Positions 32,882 through 42,276 of a DNA stretch of 64,000 bases are shown piece after piece (the stretch's first letter is position 1; every line of letters starts with the position of its first letter). The DNA is taken from assembly GCA_025210395.1 (NCBI GenBank), contig JAOARV010000042.1, positions 1 through 64,000 on the forward strand, written 5' to 3'. The notes under the pieces were generated by a model, which saw nothing but the letters and a program-made list of their open reading frames with translations, was not told the DNA's origin and made no database searches. This stretch comes from Marinisporobacter sp. GTDB lineage: Bacteria; Bacillota; Clostridia; Peptostreptococcales; Thermotaleaceae. Position numbers and translations under genes: made by a program.

Positions 32882-34525
32882 ATGAGTATGTTTTGTTATC
32901 AATGTCAAGAGGCTGCTGGGGGAAAAGGGTGTAGTGTAAAAGGGATCTGTGGTAAGACAGATGATGTTGCAAATTTACAAGATTTATTAATTTATACGGT
33001 TAAAGGTGTATCCTATGTAAATCAATTAGCTAGAAGTACAAAAGGTAATGATAAAAGAACGGATCAATTCATTATTGATGGATTGTTTACTACTATAACG
33101 AATGCTAATTTTAATAAAGCTGTAATTGAAACTAAAATAAAAAATGGATTAAGGATCAGAGAAGAGATTAAGAGAGAGCTAGAAAAAGCAAATGTAGATT
33201 TAGGTGAGAATTTACACGACTCAGTTACTTGGACTGGAGAAAGTTTAGCTGACTTTGAAGAAAAAGCTTCTAAAGTTGGTATATTATCTACAGAAAATGA
33301 AGATGTTAGATCTTTAAGAGAATTATTAACTTATGGTTTAAAGGGAATGGCTGCATATTATGAGCATGCAAATCATTTAGGGTATACAAATGATGCTATA
33401 GTAAGCTTTATAGAAAAAGCTTTAGTTGCTACAACACAGGAAAAAACTGCCGATGAATTAGTAGCACTTACATTAAAAGCTGGAGAATTTGGAGTAAATG
33501 TAATGGCATTATTAGACGAAGCAAATACATCTACTTATGGAAATCCAGAAATAACTGAAGTAAATATCGGTGTTGGAAAAAATCCAGGGATATTAATAAG
33601 TGGTCATGACTTGAAAGATATGGAAGAATTATTAGAACAAACAAAAGGAACAGGAGTAGACGTTTATACCCATAGTGAAATGCTACCAGCTCACTACTAT
33701 CCTAAATTTAAAAAATATGAACATTTCGTAGGAAACTATGGAAATGCTTGGTGGAAGCAAGGGGAAGAATTTGAAAGCTTCAATGGACCAATTTTAATGA
33801 CAACGAACTGTATTGTACCTCCAAAAGCTTCTTACAAGAATAGAATATTTACTACAGGCTCAGCAGGATACGAAGGGGTTACCCATATTCCAGAGAGAGA
33901 AGAAGGAAAAGCAAAAGATTTTTCTCAAATTATTGAACTTGCTAAAACTTGTAAAGCACCTACTGAAATTGAAACAGGACAAATTGTTGGAGGATTTGCT
34001 CATAATCAAGTACTTACCCTAGCTGATCAAGTTGTAGAAGCAGTTAAGAGTGGAGCAATAAAGCAGTTCTTTGTAATGGCTGGTTGTGATGGAAGAATGA
34101 AGAGTAGAGACTACTATACTGAATTTGCGAAAGAGATTCCTAAAGATACAGTCATATTAACAGCAGGTTGTGCAAAATATAAATATAACAAGTTAGATTT
34201 AGGGGATATTGGTGGAATTCCTAGAGTATTAGATGCAGGACAATGTAATGACTCTTACTCATTAGCAGTCATTGCATTAAAATTAAAGGAAGTATTTGAG
34301 CTGAGTGATATCAATGAACTTCCAATTTCATATAATATTGCTTGGTATGAGCAAAAGGCAGTAATCGTATTATTAGCACTATTACATTTAGGCGTTAAAA
34401 ATATTCATTTAGGACCTACACTACCAGCATTCTTGTCTCCTAATGTAGCCAATGTATTAGTTGAAAACTTCGGAATAGGTGGAATTACGAATGTGCAAGA
34501 TGATATAAATATGTTCTTAGGATAA
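32882..34525 (+). CDS. hcp: Hydroxylamine reductase / hybrid-cluster protein, class I
   Basis: Protein of 547 residues containing a [4Fe-4S] cluster and the hybrid Fe-S-O cluster. It reduces nitric oxide or hydroxylamine and is linked to nitrosative-stress defence. The N-terminal cluster motif is Cys5, Cys8, Cys17 and Cys23 (C-x2-C-x8-C-x5-C), the class I spacing of strict anaerobes. Hybrid-cluster ligands appear in [23 protein letters not shown] and [17 protein letters not shown] precedes the ATG. It is a single-gene unit with a dyad shared with the accessory operon upstream. Confidence 0.96.
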   Translation: MSMFCYQCQEAAGGKGCSVKGICGKTDDVANLQDLLIYTVKGVSYVNQLARSTKGNDKRTDQFIIDGLFTTITNANFNKAVIETKIKNGLRIREEIKRELEKANVDLGENLHDSVTWTGESLADFEEKASKVGILSTENEDVRSLRELLTYGLKGMAAYYEHANHLGYTNDAIVSFIEKALVATTQEKTADELVALTLKAGEFGVNVMALLDEANTSTYGNPEITEVNIGVGKNPGILISGHDLKDMEELLEQTKGTGVDVYTHSEMLPAHYYPKFKKYEHFVGNYGNAWWKQGEEFESFNGPILMTTNCIVPPKASYKNRIFTTGSAGYEGVTHIPEREEGKAKDFSQIIELAKTCKAPTEIETGQIVGGFAHNQVLTLADQVVEAVKSGAIKQFFVMAGCDGRMKSRDYYTEFAKEIPKDTVILTAGCAKYKYNKLDLGDIGGIPRVLDAGQCNDSYSLAVIALKLKEVFELSDINELPISYNIAWYEQKAVIVLLALLHLGVKNIHLGPTLPAFLSPNVANVLVENFGIGGITNVQDDINMFLG

Positions 34526-34537
34526 AATATGAAGTTG

Positions 34538-34570
34538 AAAAATAGCACCCAAATGAAGGTGCTATTTTTA
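34538..34570 (+). terminator. Intrinsic terminator of hcp
   Basis: AAAAATAGCACC and GGTGCTATTTTT are perfect inverses around an 8-base loop. Confidence 0.85.
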
Positions 34571-34704
34571 ATGGAGATTATCCTTTTAGAGATTAGCTTT
34601 ATAACTGTAGATATTATATGTAATTAATTAGACAAACTATATCACTTTCTGTTATAATTTGGTAAAATGAGATAATAACAATTGGACAAAAGGGGATGAT
34701 TTAG

Positions 34705-34816
34705 TTGAGTAGAATTATTCTCTATAGTCTTATTTCTGTTGGAATTTTCTTATATTGAAGAAGTTGATGAGATAAAAAAGAAAGATAGATATAATGTTCA
34801 TGAAAAAAAATTATAA
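34705..34816 (+). pseudogene. Small membrane protein gene broken by a frameshift
   Basis: TTG 34705 behind AAAGGGGATG opens MSRIILYSLISVGIFLY and stops at 34756. Shifting by one base just before the stop restores a sensible tail, YIEEVDEIKKKDRYNVHEKKL, ending at 34816. The joined product would be one hydrophobic helix plus a charged tail. It resembles the 47-residue protein at 40954 in layout. It is either a decayed gene or a base error. Confidence 0.4.
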
Positions 34817-34834
34817 TAATAGGGAGTTATTTTT

Positions 34835-35326
34835 ATGAATCAAGGTTTTGTAGTTTATGAAACACAGTTTGGAAACATTCGTATGGAATATGAAGAAGAT
34901 CAAATAATTTTATTGAAAAAAGTACATACAGAAGTAACAGATCAAGGAATTGCTACTAAATTTACTGATAAGGTTTATAAACAACTTTTAGAATATTTTA
35001 ACGGCAAACGAAAAGTTTTTGATTTTCCTTATGAAATGAAGGGGACAGAATTTCAGAAAAAAGTATGGAAAGCACTTTGTGATATTCCTTATGGGGAAAC
35101 AAGAACCTATAAAGATATTGCAGTTGCAGTGGGCAACTCGAAAGCTTCAAGAGCTGTGGGTATGGCAAATAATAAAAATCCCATGATGGTTGTAGTGCCT
35201 TGTCATAGAGTTATTGGTACAAATGGCAAGCTTGTAGGATATGCAGGTGGAGTGGATATGAAAGAAAAATTATTGGAAATGGAGAAAAAAATAAATGAAA
35301 TGGACAATAAATTTATAAAGAATTAG
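34835..35326 (+). CDS. ogt: Methylated-DNA--protein-cysteine methyltransferase
   Basis: DNA repair protein of 163 residues that removes the methyl group from O6-methylguanine onto its own cysteine. The acceptor is in VVPCHRVIGTNGKLVGYAGG at about residues 127-146; the DNA-binding helix-turn-helix is YGETRTYKDIAVAVGNSKASRAVGMANNKNP. The N-terminal ribonuclease-like domain is short, as in Ogt. It lies upstream of the gamma-glutamyltransferase genes but shows no functional link to them. Confidence 0.95.
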   Translation: MNQGFVVYETQFGNIRMEYEEDQIILLKKVHTEVTDQGIATKFTDKVYKQLLEYFNGKRKVFDFPYEMKGTEFQKKVWKALCDIPYGETRTYKDIAVAVGNSKASRAVGMANNKNPMMVVVPCHRVIGTNGKLVGYAGGVDMKEKLLEMEKKINEMDNKFIKN

Positions 35327-35350
35327 ATGAATAGTTGGAATATTTCGAGA

Positions 35351-35377
35351 GAAATAAGAGAAATAAGAGAAAAAATA
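35351..35377 (+). repeat. 9-bp direct repeats upstream of the first ggt
   Basis: GAAATAAGA at 35351-35359 and 35360-35368 is followed by GAAAAAATA, giving three in-phase 9-bp units. The same unit occurs upstream of the second ggt (37770) and the lipoprotein gene (42277). Candidate binding site for the regulator encoded at 47941. Confidence 0.55.
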
Positions 35378-35461
35378 TAAAAAAAGCCAAAAATCAAGGA
35401 TAATGTAGATAACACAAAATATAGTTTGTGAGGAGAAAAATTTAATGAATGGAGGAGTTTT

Positions 35462-37219
35462 ATGAAAAAATCTAAGATTTTAAAGGCTGTAGCAAGAGTG
35501 ACTGCATTAATGTTAGTGCTAGGTATGGTTACTACTGGTTGTACGAAACCAGTGGAAAAAGAAGTAACACCTAGTAAACAAGAGGCGGTAGAAGAGATAG
35601 AAAAAACTCACTCAGCATCAAAAAGAGATGCAATAGGGATGAATGGTATGGTTGCAGCTGCAACTCCAGAAGCTACACAAGTAGGTGTAGATATATTGAA
35701 AAAAGGTGGAAATGCCATAGACGCAGCTGTAGCTACTGGTTTTGCACTTGGTGTTTTAGAGCCAAATGCATCAGGACTTGGTGGTGGTGGATTTATGATG
35801 GTGAGATTTGCTGAAACAGGTGAAAACGTATTCATTGATTTCAGAGAAATGGCGCCACAAAAAGCTACTGCTGATATGTACGAGCTTGACGCAGATGGAA
35901 AACCCGTTAACCGTGAATATGAAGTAGGTGCAAAATCGATTGCTGTACCTGGAGAGGTAGCAGGTTTATTAACAGCTTTAGAACAATATGGAACAATGAA
36001 GAGAGAAGAAGTAATGAATCCTGCTATTGAATATGCTGAAAGGGGATTTGAGGCTTCAGATGTATTATGTAGTATTATAGAGAAAAAATTTGATGTGATT
36101 AGCCAATTTGATTCTACAAGTAAGCTTTACCTTGATGATGGACTACCTCTTGAGGCAGGACATAAAATAGTCAATAAAGATTTAGCAAATACATTAAAAG
36201 TTATTAGCAAGGAAGGAAAAGATGGATTTTATAAGGGAGAAATTGCAAAAAAAATTGTAGAGGAAGTACAAAAGCATGGTGGAATCATTACACAAGATGA
36301 TTTAGCTAATTATGAGGTGAAAATGAGGGAACCAGTAGTGGGTACCTATAGAGGATATGAGATTGTTTCTGCGCCTCCAGCAAGTTCAGGTGGGACACAT
36401 GTTATTGAGCTACTAAATATTATGGAGAATTATGATATGAAAGATTTAGGGTTTAATACAGCGAATAGCTGGCATGCATGGGCTGAAGGAATGAAGATGA
36501 TGTATGCGGATCGTGGAAAATATATGGCAGATACAGATTTTGTTAAAGTTCCGCTAGATGGATTAGTTTCAAAGGATTATGCAAAAAAACAATTTGAAAG
36601 AATTGATATGAATAAGTCAATGGAAGGTGTAGAGGCTGGAGAACCATGGAAGTATGAAAGTGGAAGTACAACTCATTATTCAGTTGTAGATAAAGATGGA
36701 AACATGGTTGCTGTAACAAAAACAATCAATCATTTCTTTGGTTCAGGAGTAACTGTTTCAGGTGCTGGAATATTATTAAATGATGAAATGGCAGATTTTA
36801 CAATCCAACCGGGTAATTCAAATTCAATTGAACCAAAGAAAAGACCCCTAAGTAGTATGAGCCCAACTTTTATATTAAAGGATCAAAAGCCTATAGCAAC
36901 ATTAGGAACACCAGGAGGGAAAAGGATTATAACAACGGTAGCTCTTATTATTAGTAATATGATAGATTATGGCATGGATATTCAAGAAGCAATTGATGCT
37001 CCTAGAATTAACCATTATGAGAGTGGACAATTAAAAATAGAAGGAAGAATTCCACAAGAAATTAGAGATGAATTAACCAACAAAGGACATGATATAGACG
37101 TTAAGGGTGATTATGACTTGTATTTTGGTGGAGCTCAAGGAGTTACCATAAATGAAGATACAGGAGAATTACATGGAGGAGCTGACCCTAGAAGGGATGG
37201 ACAGGCGATCGGTTATTAG
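35462..37219 (+). CDS. ggt: Gamma-glutamyltransferase, lipoprotein (first copy)
   Basis: Secreted lipid-anchored hydrolase/transferase of 585 residues that cleaves gamma-glutamyl bonds. The signal peptide ends in a lipobox TTGC with Cys27. The precursor should self-cleave before Thr403 in GSTTHYSVVDKDGN, giving a large and a small subunit, and that Thr is the nucleophile. The oxyanion/Gly loop is PLSSMSPTF and GTPGG follows. GGAGG precedes the ATG. It begins the poly-gamma-glutamate locus, so the polymer or its fragments, rather than only glutathione, are likely substrates (inference). Confidence 0.93.
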   Translation: MKKSKILKAVARVTALMLVLGMVTTGCTKPVEKEVTPSKQEAVEEIEKTHSASKRDAIGMNGMVAAATPEATQVGVDILKKGGNAIDAAVATGFALGVLEPNASGLGGGGFMMVRFAETGENVFIDFREMAPQKATADMYELDADGKPVNREYEVGAKSIAVPGEVAGLLTALEQYGTMKREEVMNPAIEYAERGFEASDVLCSIIEKKFDVISQFDSTSKLYLDDGLPLEAGHKIVNKDLANTLKVISKEGKDGFYKGEIAKKIVEEVQKHGGIITQDDLANYEVKMREPVVGTYRGYEIVSAPPASSGGTHVIELLNIMENYDMKDLGFNTANSWHAWAEGMKMMYADRGKYMADTDFVKVPLDGLVSKDYAKKQFERIDMNKSMEGVEAGEPWKYESGSTTHYSVVDKDGNMVAVTKTINHFFGSGVTVSGAGILLNDEMADFTIQPGNSNSIEPKKRPLSSMSPTFILKDQKPIATLGTPGGKRIITTVALIISNMIDYGMDIQEAIDAPRINHYESGQLKIEGRIPQEIRDELTNKGHDIDVKGDYDLYFGGAQGVTINEDTGELHGGADPRRDGQAIGY

Positions 37220-37246
37220 AAATATTTTCGAATGATCAAAATAAAG

Positions 37247-37281
37247 AAAAATCCTAGTAAATATTTACTAGGATTTTTTTT
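37247..37281. terminator. Bidirectional terminator after the first ggt
   Basis: AAAAATCCTAGTAA and TTACTAGGATTTTT are exact inverses around ATAT, placed between convergent genes. Confidence 0.85.
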
Positions 37282-37294
37282 AGAATGAATATTT

Positions 37295-37681
37295 TTAAAA
37301 ATCTTCTTGCTCATCCTCATTTTCATCTAGAAATGATATTTTCATGTCATTATTCTTGAAAGCTGTTTGAATAATCCTATTATGACTTGCTAAGAGGGAA
37401 GCAATTTTATTAGAGATTTTGGAATAAGCTTCTCTTGAAAAGTCTTCACGACGGATGAGGGTAGAAGCAGCTAGATGAAGACGTGCAGCTTCGGCACTAG
37501 CTATTTTTGTATCGTTTATAAGTTGATCTTTATCTGTATGTTTAAGAAGAGCATGTAACTTTTCTTTTGCACTCAAATAGTAATTGAGTACATGATTATA
37601 GGCATCATTCCAATTACATTCTAGCATAATATTTTTGATTTCATCTTCCTCTATTTTTTCCATGTAGTAATTAATAAACAT
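37295..37681 (-). CDS. Unknown helical protein between the two ggt genes
   Basis: Protein of about 128 residues, unrecognised. It is rich in charged residues and predicted helical, with no membrane segment or signal peptide; the middle reads NHVLNYYLSAKEKLHALLKH...IASAEAARLHLAASTLIRRE and the tail is acidic (FLDENEDEQEDF). AGGAGG on the minus strand lies 6 bases before the ATG at 37681; an adjoining ATG at 37684 is possible. It is transcribed against the locus and shares a terminator with the first ggt, so it may be an unrelated insertion or a cytoplasmic partner. Confidence 0.75.
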   Translation of the reverse strand: MFINYYMEKIEEDEIKNIMLECNWNDAYNHVLNYYLSAKEKLHALLKHTDKDQLINDTKIASAEAARLHLAASTLIRREDFSREAYSKISNKIASLLASHNRIIQTAFKNNDMKISFLDENEDEQEDF

Positions 37682-37769
37682 CATGTACCTCCTGGATCTA
37701 TACAAAAAAACTTAAATATACTAGTTCATTTTATCAGTATTTATACATAAATGTTAAGGAGTAATAAAG

Positions 37770-37796
37770 GAAATAAGAGAAAAAAGAGAAAAAAAA
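37770..37796 (+). repeat. 9-bp direct repeats upstream of the second ggt
   Basis: GAAATAAGA at 37770, GAAAAAAGA at 37779 and GAAAAAAAA at 37788 repeat with exact 9-bp phase, as at 35351 and 42277. Confidence 0.5.
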
Positions 37797-37874
37797 CATG
37801 ATCATTTGGAAGAATGATATAATGACCTCAGCATTATTCACAATATTATAATTATATAAGTGAGGAGGAATAGT

Positions 37875-39626
37875 ATGCGTAAAAAAATAGTGTCTTGTAT
37901 TTTGATAGTAGTTCTTATGATGAGTAGTATGGGATTAATTGGATGTACGGATCAAAAAGAAGAGAAAGTAGCTCAAGAACAAGAGGTGGCTGTGGAAAAA
38001 GTAGAAGATGGAGTACGATTGTCTGACGAAGAAATGGACTTATCTGTTCGTGATGCAAAGGGGAGTAATGGAGTTGTAGCAGCTGCAAATCCATATGCTT
38101 CAAAGATTGGTTTAGATATTATGAAAAATGGTGGAAATGCTGTAGATGCTGCAGTTGCCATGGCATTTACAATGGGATTAGTAGAACCAAATGCATCTGG
38201 TCCAGCAGGAAGTGGATTTATGATGATTCACGATGCTAAAACTGGAAAACAAGCTTTCCTTGATTATTTACCTACAGCGCCTGCTGCATTAACACAAGAA
38301 ATATTCGAAAGTTATGATAAGCCAACTCAAAAGAAGACAGGGGTTGCAGCTGGAGTTCCAGGGGCTGTAGATGGATGGCTTACAGCTTTAGAGAATTATG
38401 GAACAATGAGTGCTGAACAAGTACTAGAACCTGTAATAGAACTAGCTGAAAAGGGTTATGTCATATCACCTCATTTAGTAGAAGTGGTACAGGATTCATA
38501 TGAACTGATTCTTTCACATGAAGAAACGGCAAAGGTTTTCCTAAAAGAAGATCTTCCATATGAAGCAGGAGAAGTTTTTAAGAATCCAGATTATGCAAAG
38601 GTATTAAGAAAAATAGCAAAGGAAGGAAAAGATGGTTTTTATAAGGGAGAAGTTGCTGAGGCTATTGTTCAAGCCGTTAAGGCTGATGGTGGATTAATGA
38701 CATTAGAAGATTTAGCAAATTATAAAGCTAAGTTTAGAGAACCAGTTGGAGTAGATTATAGAGGATATAAGGTTATTTCAGCACCACCTTCAAGCTCAGG
38801 AGGGATAGCTGTATTAGAAGGATTGAATATAGCCCAAAAATTTGATGTGAAGGCTATGGGTTCCAATACACCAGAAACATTACATTTATGGTCTGAAATC
38901 TTTAAAGTAGTCCATGCGGATCGATACAATTATGTTGCAGATCCTGATTTTTCACATATACCAGTAGATGTACTTACATCGGAGCAATATGCAAAGGATA
39001 GATTAAAAGCTATAGATATGGAAAAGTCAGCAGAGGAGCAAAAGCCAGGATCACCTTTAGAATATGAATCTCCAAGTACAACACATATTTCTATTATGGA
39101 TAAAGAGGGAAATATGGTTTCTATGACAAATTCAGTAGGACTTTATTTTGGATGTGGTGTTGTACCAAAGAATACAGGGTTTGTATTGAATACATATGTA
39201 TTTAATTTTTCAAAAGATTATGAAGTAAATAAAGCAGCTCCAGGGAAACGTGCAAGAAGTACAATGAGTCCAACGATCATATTAAAGGATGGAAAAGCAT
39301 TTGCTACACTTGGAACACCAGGTGGGGGAAGAATTCCAGGAACAGTAATGCAAATTATTAGTAATATTATTGATCATGGTATGGGTATACAAGATGCTAT
39401 TAATCAACCTAGAATTCACCAATTGCACAAAAATGCTCTTTATGTAGAGGGAAGTATACCAGAGAATGTAAGGAATGAACTTGCTAAAAAAGGCCATGAA
39501 ATCGAGCTAAAGGGCACAAATGATGCTTACTTTGGAGGTGTTCAAGGGATTGTAAGAGATCTAGAAACTAATGAAATGCATGGTGGAGCTGACTCAAGAA
39601 GAGATGGAAAAGCATTTGCTTATTAG
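37875..39626 (+). CDS. ggt: Gamma-glutamyltransferase, lipoprotein (second copy)
   Basis: Paralogue of the first copy, 583 residues. The lipobox is LIGC with Cys24 after a hydrophobic signal. The self-cleavage and catalytic Thr is in SPSTTHISIMDKEGN; GTPGGGRIPG follows near the C terminus. Around the catalytic pocket it has GLYFGCGVVPKNTGFVLNTYVFNFS, unlike the first copy (HFFGSGVTVSGAGILLNDEM), so the two probably prefer different substrates or acceptors. ATG 37875 follows GAGGAGG. A permease gene follows 35 bases later in the same operon. Confidence 0.93.
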   Translation: MRKKIVSCILIVVLMMSSMGLIGCTDQKEEKVAQEQEVAVEKVEDGVRLSDEEMDLSVRDAKGSNGVVAAANPYASKIGLDIMKNGGNAVDAAVAMAFTMGLVEPNASGPAGSGFMMIHDAKTGKQAFLDYLPTAPAALTQEIFESYDKPTQKKTGVAAGVPGAVDGWLTALENYGTMSAEQVLEPVIELAEKGYVISPHLVEVVQDSYELILSHEETAKVFLKEDLPYEAGEVFKNPDYAKVLRKIAKEGKDGFYKGEVAEAIVQAVKADGGLMTLEDLANYKAKFREPVGVDYRGYKVISAPPSSSGGIAVLEGLNIAQKFDVKAMGSNTPETLHLWSEIFKVVHADRYNYVADPDFSHIPVDVLTSEQYAKDRLKAIDMEKSAEEQKPGSPLEYESPSTTHISIMDKEGNMVSMTNSVGLYFGCGVVPKNTGFVLNTYVFNFSKDYEVNKAAPGKRARSTMSPTIILKDGKAFATLGTPGGGRIPGTVMQIISNIIDHGMGIQDAINQPRIHQLHKNALYVEGSIPENVRNELAKKGHEIELKGTNDAYFGGVQGIVRDLETNEMHGGADSRRDGKAFAY

Positions 39627-39661
39627 GAAGTTAAATTGATGATATTTTAGGAGGTGTCAAC

Positions 39662-40936
39662 TTGCAATTAGAATTAATTATATTCTTAACAATGGTTGCA
39701 GTATTTGTTATAGGATGTTTTGTATTGAAATTACCAGTAAGTATAGCAATGGTGGCAGCCGCAGTAGCTGGGGCACTTATAGGGGGAGAAGGATTTCCAA
39801 TAAGACATTTTGTGGAAGGTACATTTGGATATCTTGATACGATCTTAGTGATTGCTGCTGCAATGATCTTTATGAAAGCTATACAAAAATCAGGGACATT
39901 AGATGCTCTTAGCTCACTGATTATAGAAAAGTATCATAAAAGACCGACCCTATTACTCATATTTTTAATGTTGATTGTCATGTTTCCAGGAATGATCACA
40001 GGCTCATCAACGGCTTCTGTTTTGAGTGCTGGAAGTTTAGTTGCACCTGTAATGATTGCTATGGGGATTCCCATTATTGATACGGCTGCAATTATTGCAC
40101 TAGGAGGACTATTAGGAATGATTGCTCCACCTGTAAATATTCCAGTAATGATTATCGGTGGTGGGGTAGATATGCCTTATTCAGGCTTTGGAATTCCACT
40201 GCTCATACTTACTATACCAGTAGCAATTTTTTCAGTAATATTCTTAGGGCGTAAGCATATCAAAAATTTTGATTATGAAGAATTAAAAACAAAGATTGAT
40301 TTAAATGCAAAAAATGAGTTTGGATTAAAGGTATATATACCTGTTATTGTTCTTGTAGTTTTGATGATATTAACAAAAGCTGTGCCAAATATGATGCCAA
40401 ATCTTGGGTTACCCTTGATTTTCTTAATCAGTAGTATAGTGGCATTATTTACAGGTAGAAAAATAAATGCGATAGAAGTTGCAAAAGAAGCAATAAACGA
40501 TGCTTTACCTGTATTAGGTATTTTGATGGGGGTAGGTATGTTTATACAAATAATGACATTGACAGGCGTAAGAGGATTTGTTGTTGTAAACTGCTTAAGC
40601 TTACCACCGGCTTTATTGTACTTAGGTATCGCCATAGCTATTCCATTATTTGGTGCAGTTTCATCCTTTGGTTCAGCATCAGTGCTAGGGGTACCATTTT
40701 TATTAGCACTTATATCAAAAAACCAAATTGTTACAGCTGCAGCACTATCTTTAATAGCGGCTCTAGGAGACTTAATGCCTCCAACAGCTCTAGCAGGACT
40801 TTTTGCAGCACAAGTAGTAGGTGTAGAGAATTATTTTTCTGTACTTAAAAAATGTTTAGTACCTGCTTTAGTAATCGTGATTTATGGAATATTGTTTATT
40901 ATATTTGCTAAGCCTATAGCTTCAATTATTCTTTAA
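39662..40936 (+). CDS. TRAP-type (DctM-like) or related large permease
   Basis: Polytopic protein of 424 residues with about eleven hydrophobic segments. The IT-superfamily/DctM pattern is seen in FPGMITGSSTASVLSAGSLVAPVMIAMGIP and in the second half, AVSSFGSASVLGVPFLLALI, two pseudo-symmetric loops. The start is TTG 39662 with AGGAGGTG 4 bases upstream. No DctP binding protein or normal DctQ subunit is present; a 47-residue membrane protein follows. Uptake of glutamate or gamma-glutamyl fragments released by the two transferases is inferred from position. Confidence 0.85.
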   Translation: MQLELIIFLTMVAVFVIGCFVLKLPVSIAMVAAAVAGALIGGEGFPIRHFVEGTFGYLDTILVIAAAMIFMKAIQKSGTLDALSSLIIEKYHKRPTLLLIFLMLIVMFPGMITGSSTASVLSAGSLVAPVMIAMGIPIIDTAAIIALGGLLGMIAPPVNIPVMIIGGGVDMPYSGFGIPLLILTIPVAIFSVIFLGRKHIKNFDYEELKTKIDLNAKNEFGLKVYIPVIVLVVLMILTKAVPNMMPNLGLPLIFLISSIVALFTGRKINAIEVAKEAINDALPVLGILMGVGMFIQIMTLTGVRGFVVVNCLSLPPALLYLGIAIAIPLFGAVSSFGSASVLGVPFLLALISKNQIVTAAALSLIAALGDLMPPTALAGLFAAQVVGVENYFSVLKKCLVPALVIVIYGILFIIFAKPIASIIL

Positions 40937-40953
40937 TTGTGAGGTGTTTAATA

Positions 40954-41097
40954 ATGACTTTGATCTACAGGATGATTATAGCAATCGTATTTGTATTAAC
41001 TATTTGGAATTTATTTGAGGAAGAAGATATAAAAAAACAAGCAAATGCTTCGTTAGTATTAATTCCACTGATTTTAAGGGTTTTGATGATAAAGTAG
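40954..41097 (+). CDS. 47-residue membrane protein after the permease
   Basis: Short gene with GTGAGGTG 7 bases before ATG 40954. It encodes 47 residues: a hydrophobic helix (MIIAIVFVLTIWNLF), a charged hinge (EEEDIKKQA) and a second hydrophobic helix. It fits tightly between the permease stop and the next gene, in the same direction, and could be a minimal accessory subunit in place of DctQ. I know of no named family. Confidence 0.65.
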   Translation: MTLIYRMIIAIVFVLTIWNLFEEEDIKKQANASLVLIPLILRVLMIK

Positions 41098-41113
41098 AAA
41101 TGGAGGAGAAATA

Positions 41114-42244
41114 GTGAAAAAAAGTAAAATATCAGCGATAGTTTTCTTATGTCTATCTTTGATTTGTGCTTATATATCAGGAAAGTCCTTTTTGAATATG
41201 CATAAAGAGGAGCCTATTGTAAAGGGACCAGGTGTAACAGAGATAAGAATGCTAAGTGACTATTTTCCAAAATTAAAGGATACAGCAGGAGATACAGAGA
41301 TTTATGTTTTAGAAGGAGAAAAACCAGGGGGGAGTATGCTTGTATTAGGAGGTACCCATCCAAATGAGCCAGCAGGTATGCTATCAGCAGTTTTATTGAT
41401 TGAAAAAGCTAAGATTGAAAGTGGTACACTTTATGTAATCCCTAGAACCAATAGAAGTGCCTTTACGCACAATGATCCTCAAGAAGGATCACCACAAAAG
41501 TTTAGAATCAAAACACCTTTTGGAGAAAGATGGTTTAGATATGGTTCAAGAGCTACCAATCCAATCCATCAATGGCCAGACCCAGATGTTTATATTCATG
41601 CTTCATCAGGGCAACAATTATCAGGTTCAGAGACTAGAAATCTAAATAGAGGATATCCAGGAAGAGTAGATGGAACCTTTACAGAGCAGGTTTGTTATGG
41701 AGTAGCAGAATTGATTAGAAAAGAGAAAATTGATATGGAGGTAGATTTACATGAAGCTTCGCCAGAATATCCTGTAATCAATGCAACTGTTGCCCATGAA
41801 AAAGCTATGAATGTAGCTTCAATGGCAGTAATTAATCTACAAATGGAAGGAATAGAAATGGGTATAGAACCTTCACCCATTAATTTACATGGTCTGACCC
41901 ATAGAGAATTAGGAGATCATACAGACACATTAGCATTACTTATGGAAACTGCTAATCCTGCACAGGGAAGATTAAGAGGGAAGACGGATGAAAATTTAGT
42001 TTTAACAGGAATTGATCCTATCTATGTACAGGCAGGAGAGCAAGGAAGATTGTTTGTTTCATTTGATGAAACAGGACATCCAATGAAGCAAAGAGTAGGA
42101 AGACATATTGCAGGGATCAAAGAGTTTATAAATGCTTTTAATGAAATAAATCCGCAAAATAAATTACAGCTAGAGAATGTACCAAATTATGAAGAATTAA
42201 TGGATAATGGAGTTGGAGAATATTTACTTAATCCACAGCGTTGA
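41114..42244 (+). CDS. Succinylglutamate desuccinylase/aspartoacylase-type zinc hydrolase
   Basis: M14-like metallohydrolase of 376 residues with an N-terminal membrane segment or uncleaved signal (about residues 7-25), so the domain is outside the membrane. The zinc ligands are in LGGTHPNEPAG (HxxE) near residue 79 and VDLHEAS (His) near 210; the catalytic Glu is probably in METANPAQG. The start is GTG 41114 after GGAGGAG. It sits between the permease and the lipoprotein in the poly-gamma-glutamate locus; an amidase acting on glutamyl fragments is inference. Confidence 0.85.
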   Translation: MKKSKISAIVFLCLSLICAYISGKSFLNMHKEEPIVKGPGVTEIRMLSDYFPKLKDTAGDTEIYVLEGEKPGGSMLVLGGTHPNEPAGMLSAVLLIEKAKIESGTLYVIPRTNRSAFTHNDPQEGSPQKFRIKTPFGERWFRYGSRATNPIHQWPDPDVYIHASSGQQLSGSETRNLNRGYPGRVDGTFTEQVCYGVAELIRKEKIDMEVDLHEASPEYPVINATVAHEKAMNVASMAVINLQMEGIEMGIEPSPINLHGLTHRELGDHTDTLALLMETANPAQGRLRGKTDENLVLTGIDPIYVQAGEQGRLFVSFDETGHPMKQRVGRHIAGIKEFINAFNEINPQNKLQLENVPNYEELMDNGVGEYLLNPQR

Positions 42245-42276
42245 TCTTTTCTATTGAATGATTATTAAAAAAGAGA

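Noticed and set aside
35346-35378. Possible CRISPR or VNTR from tandem GAAATAAGA units
   Set aside because: Only three short units without spacers; the recurrence at three promoters points to regulation.
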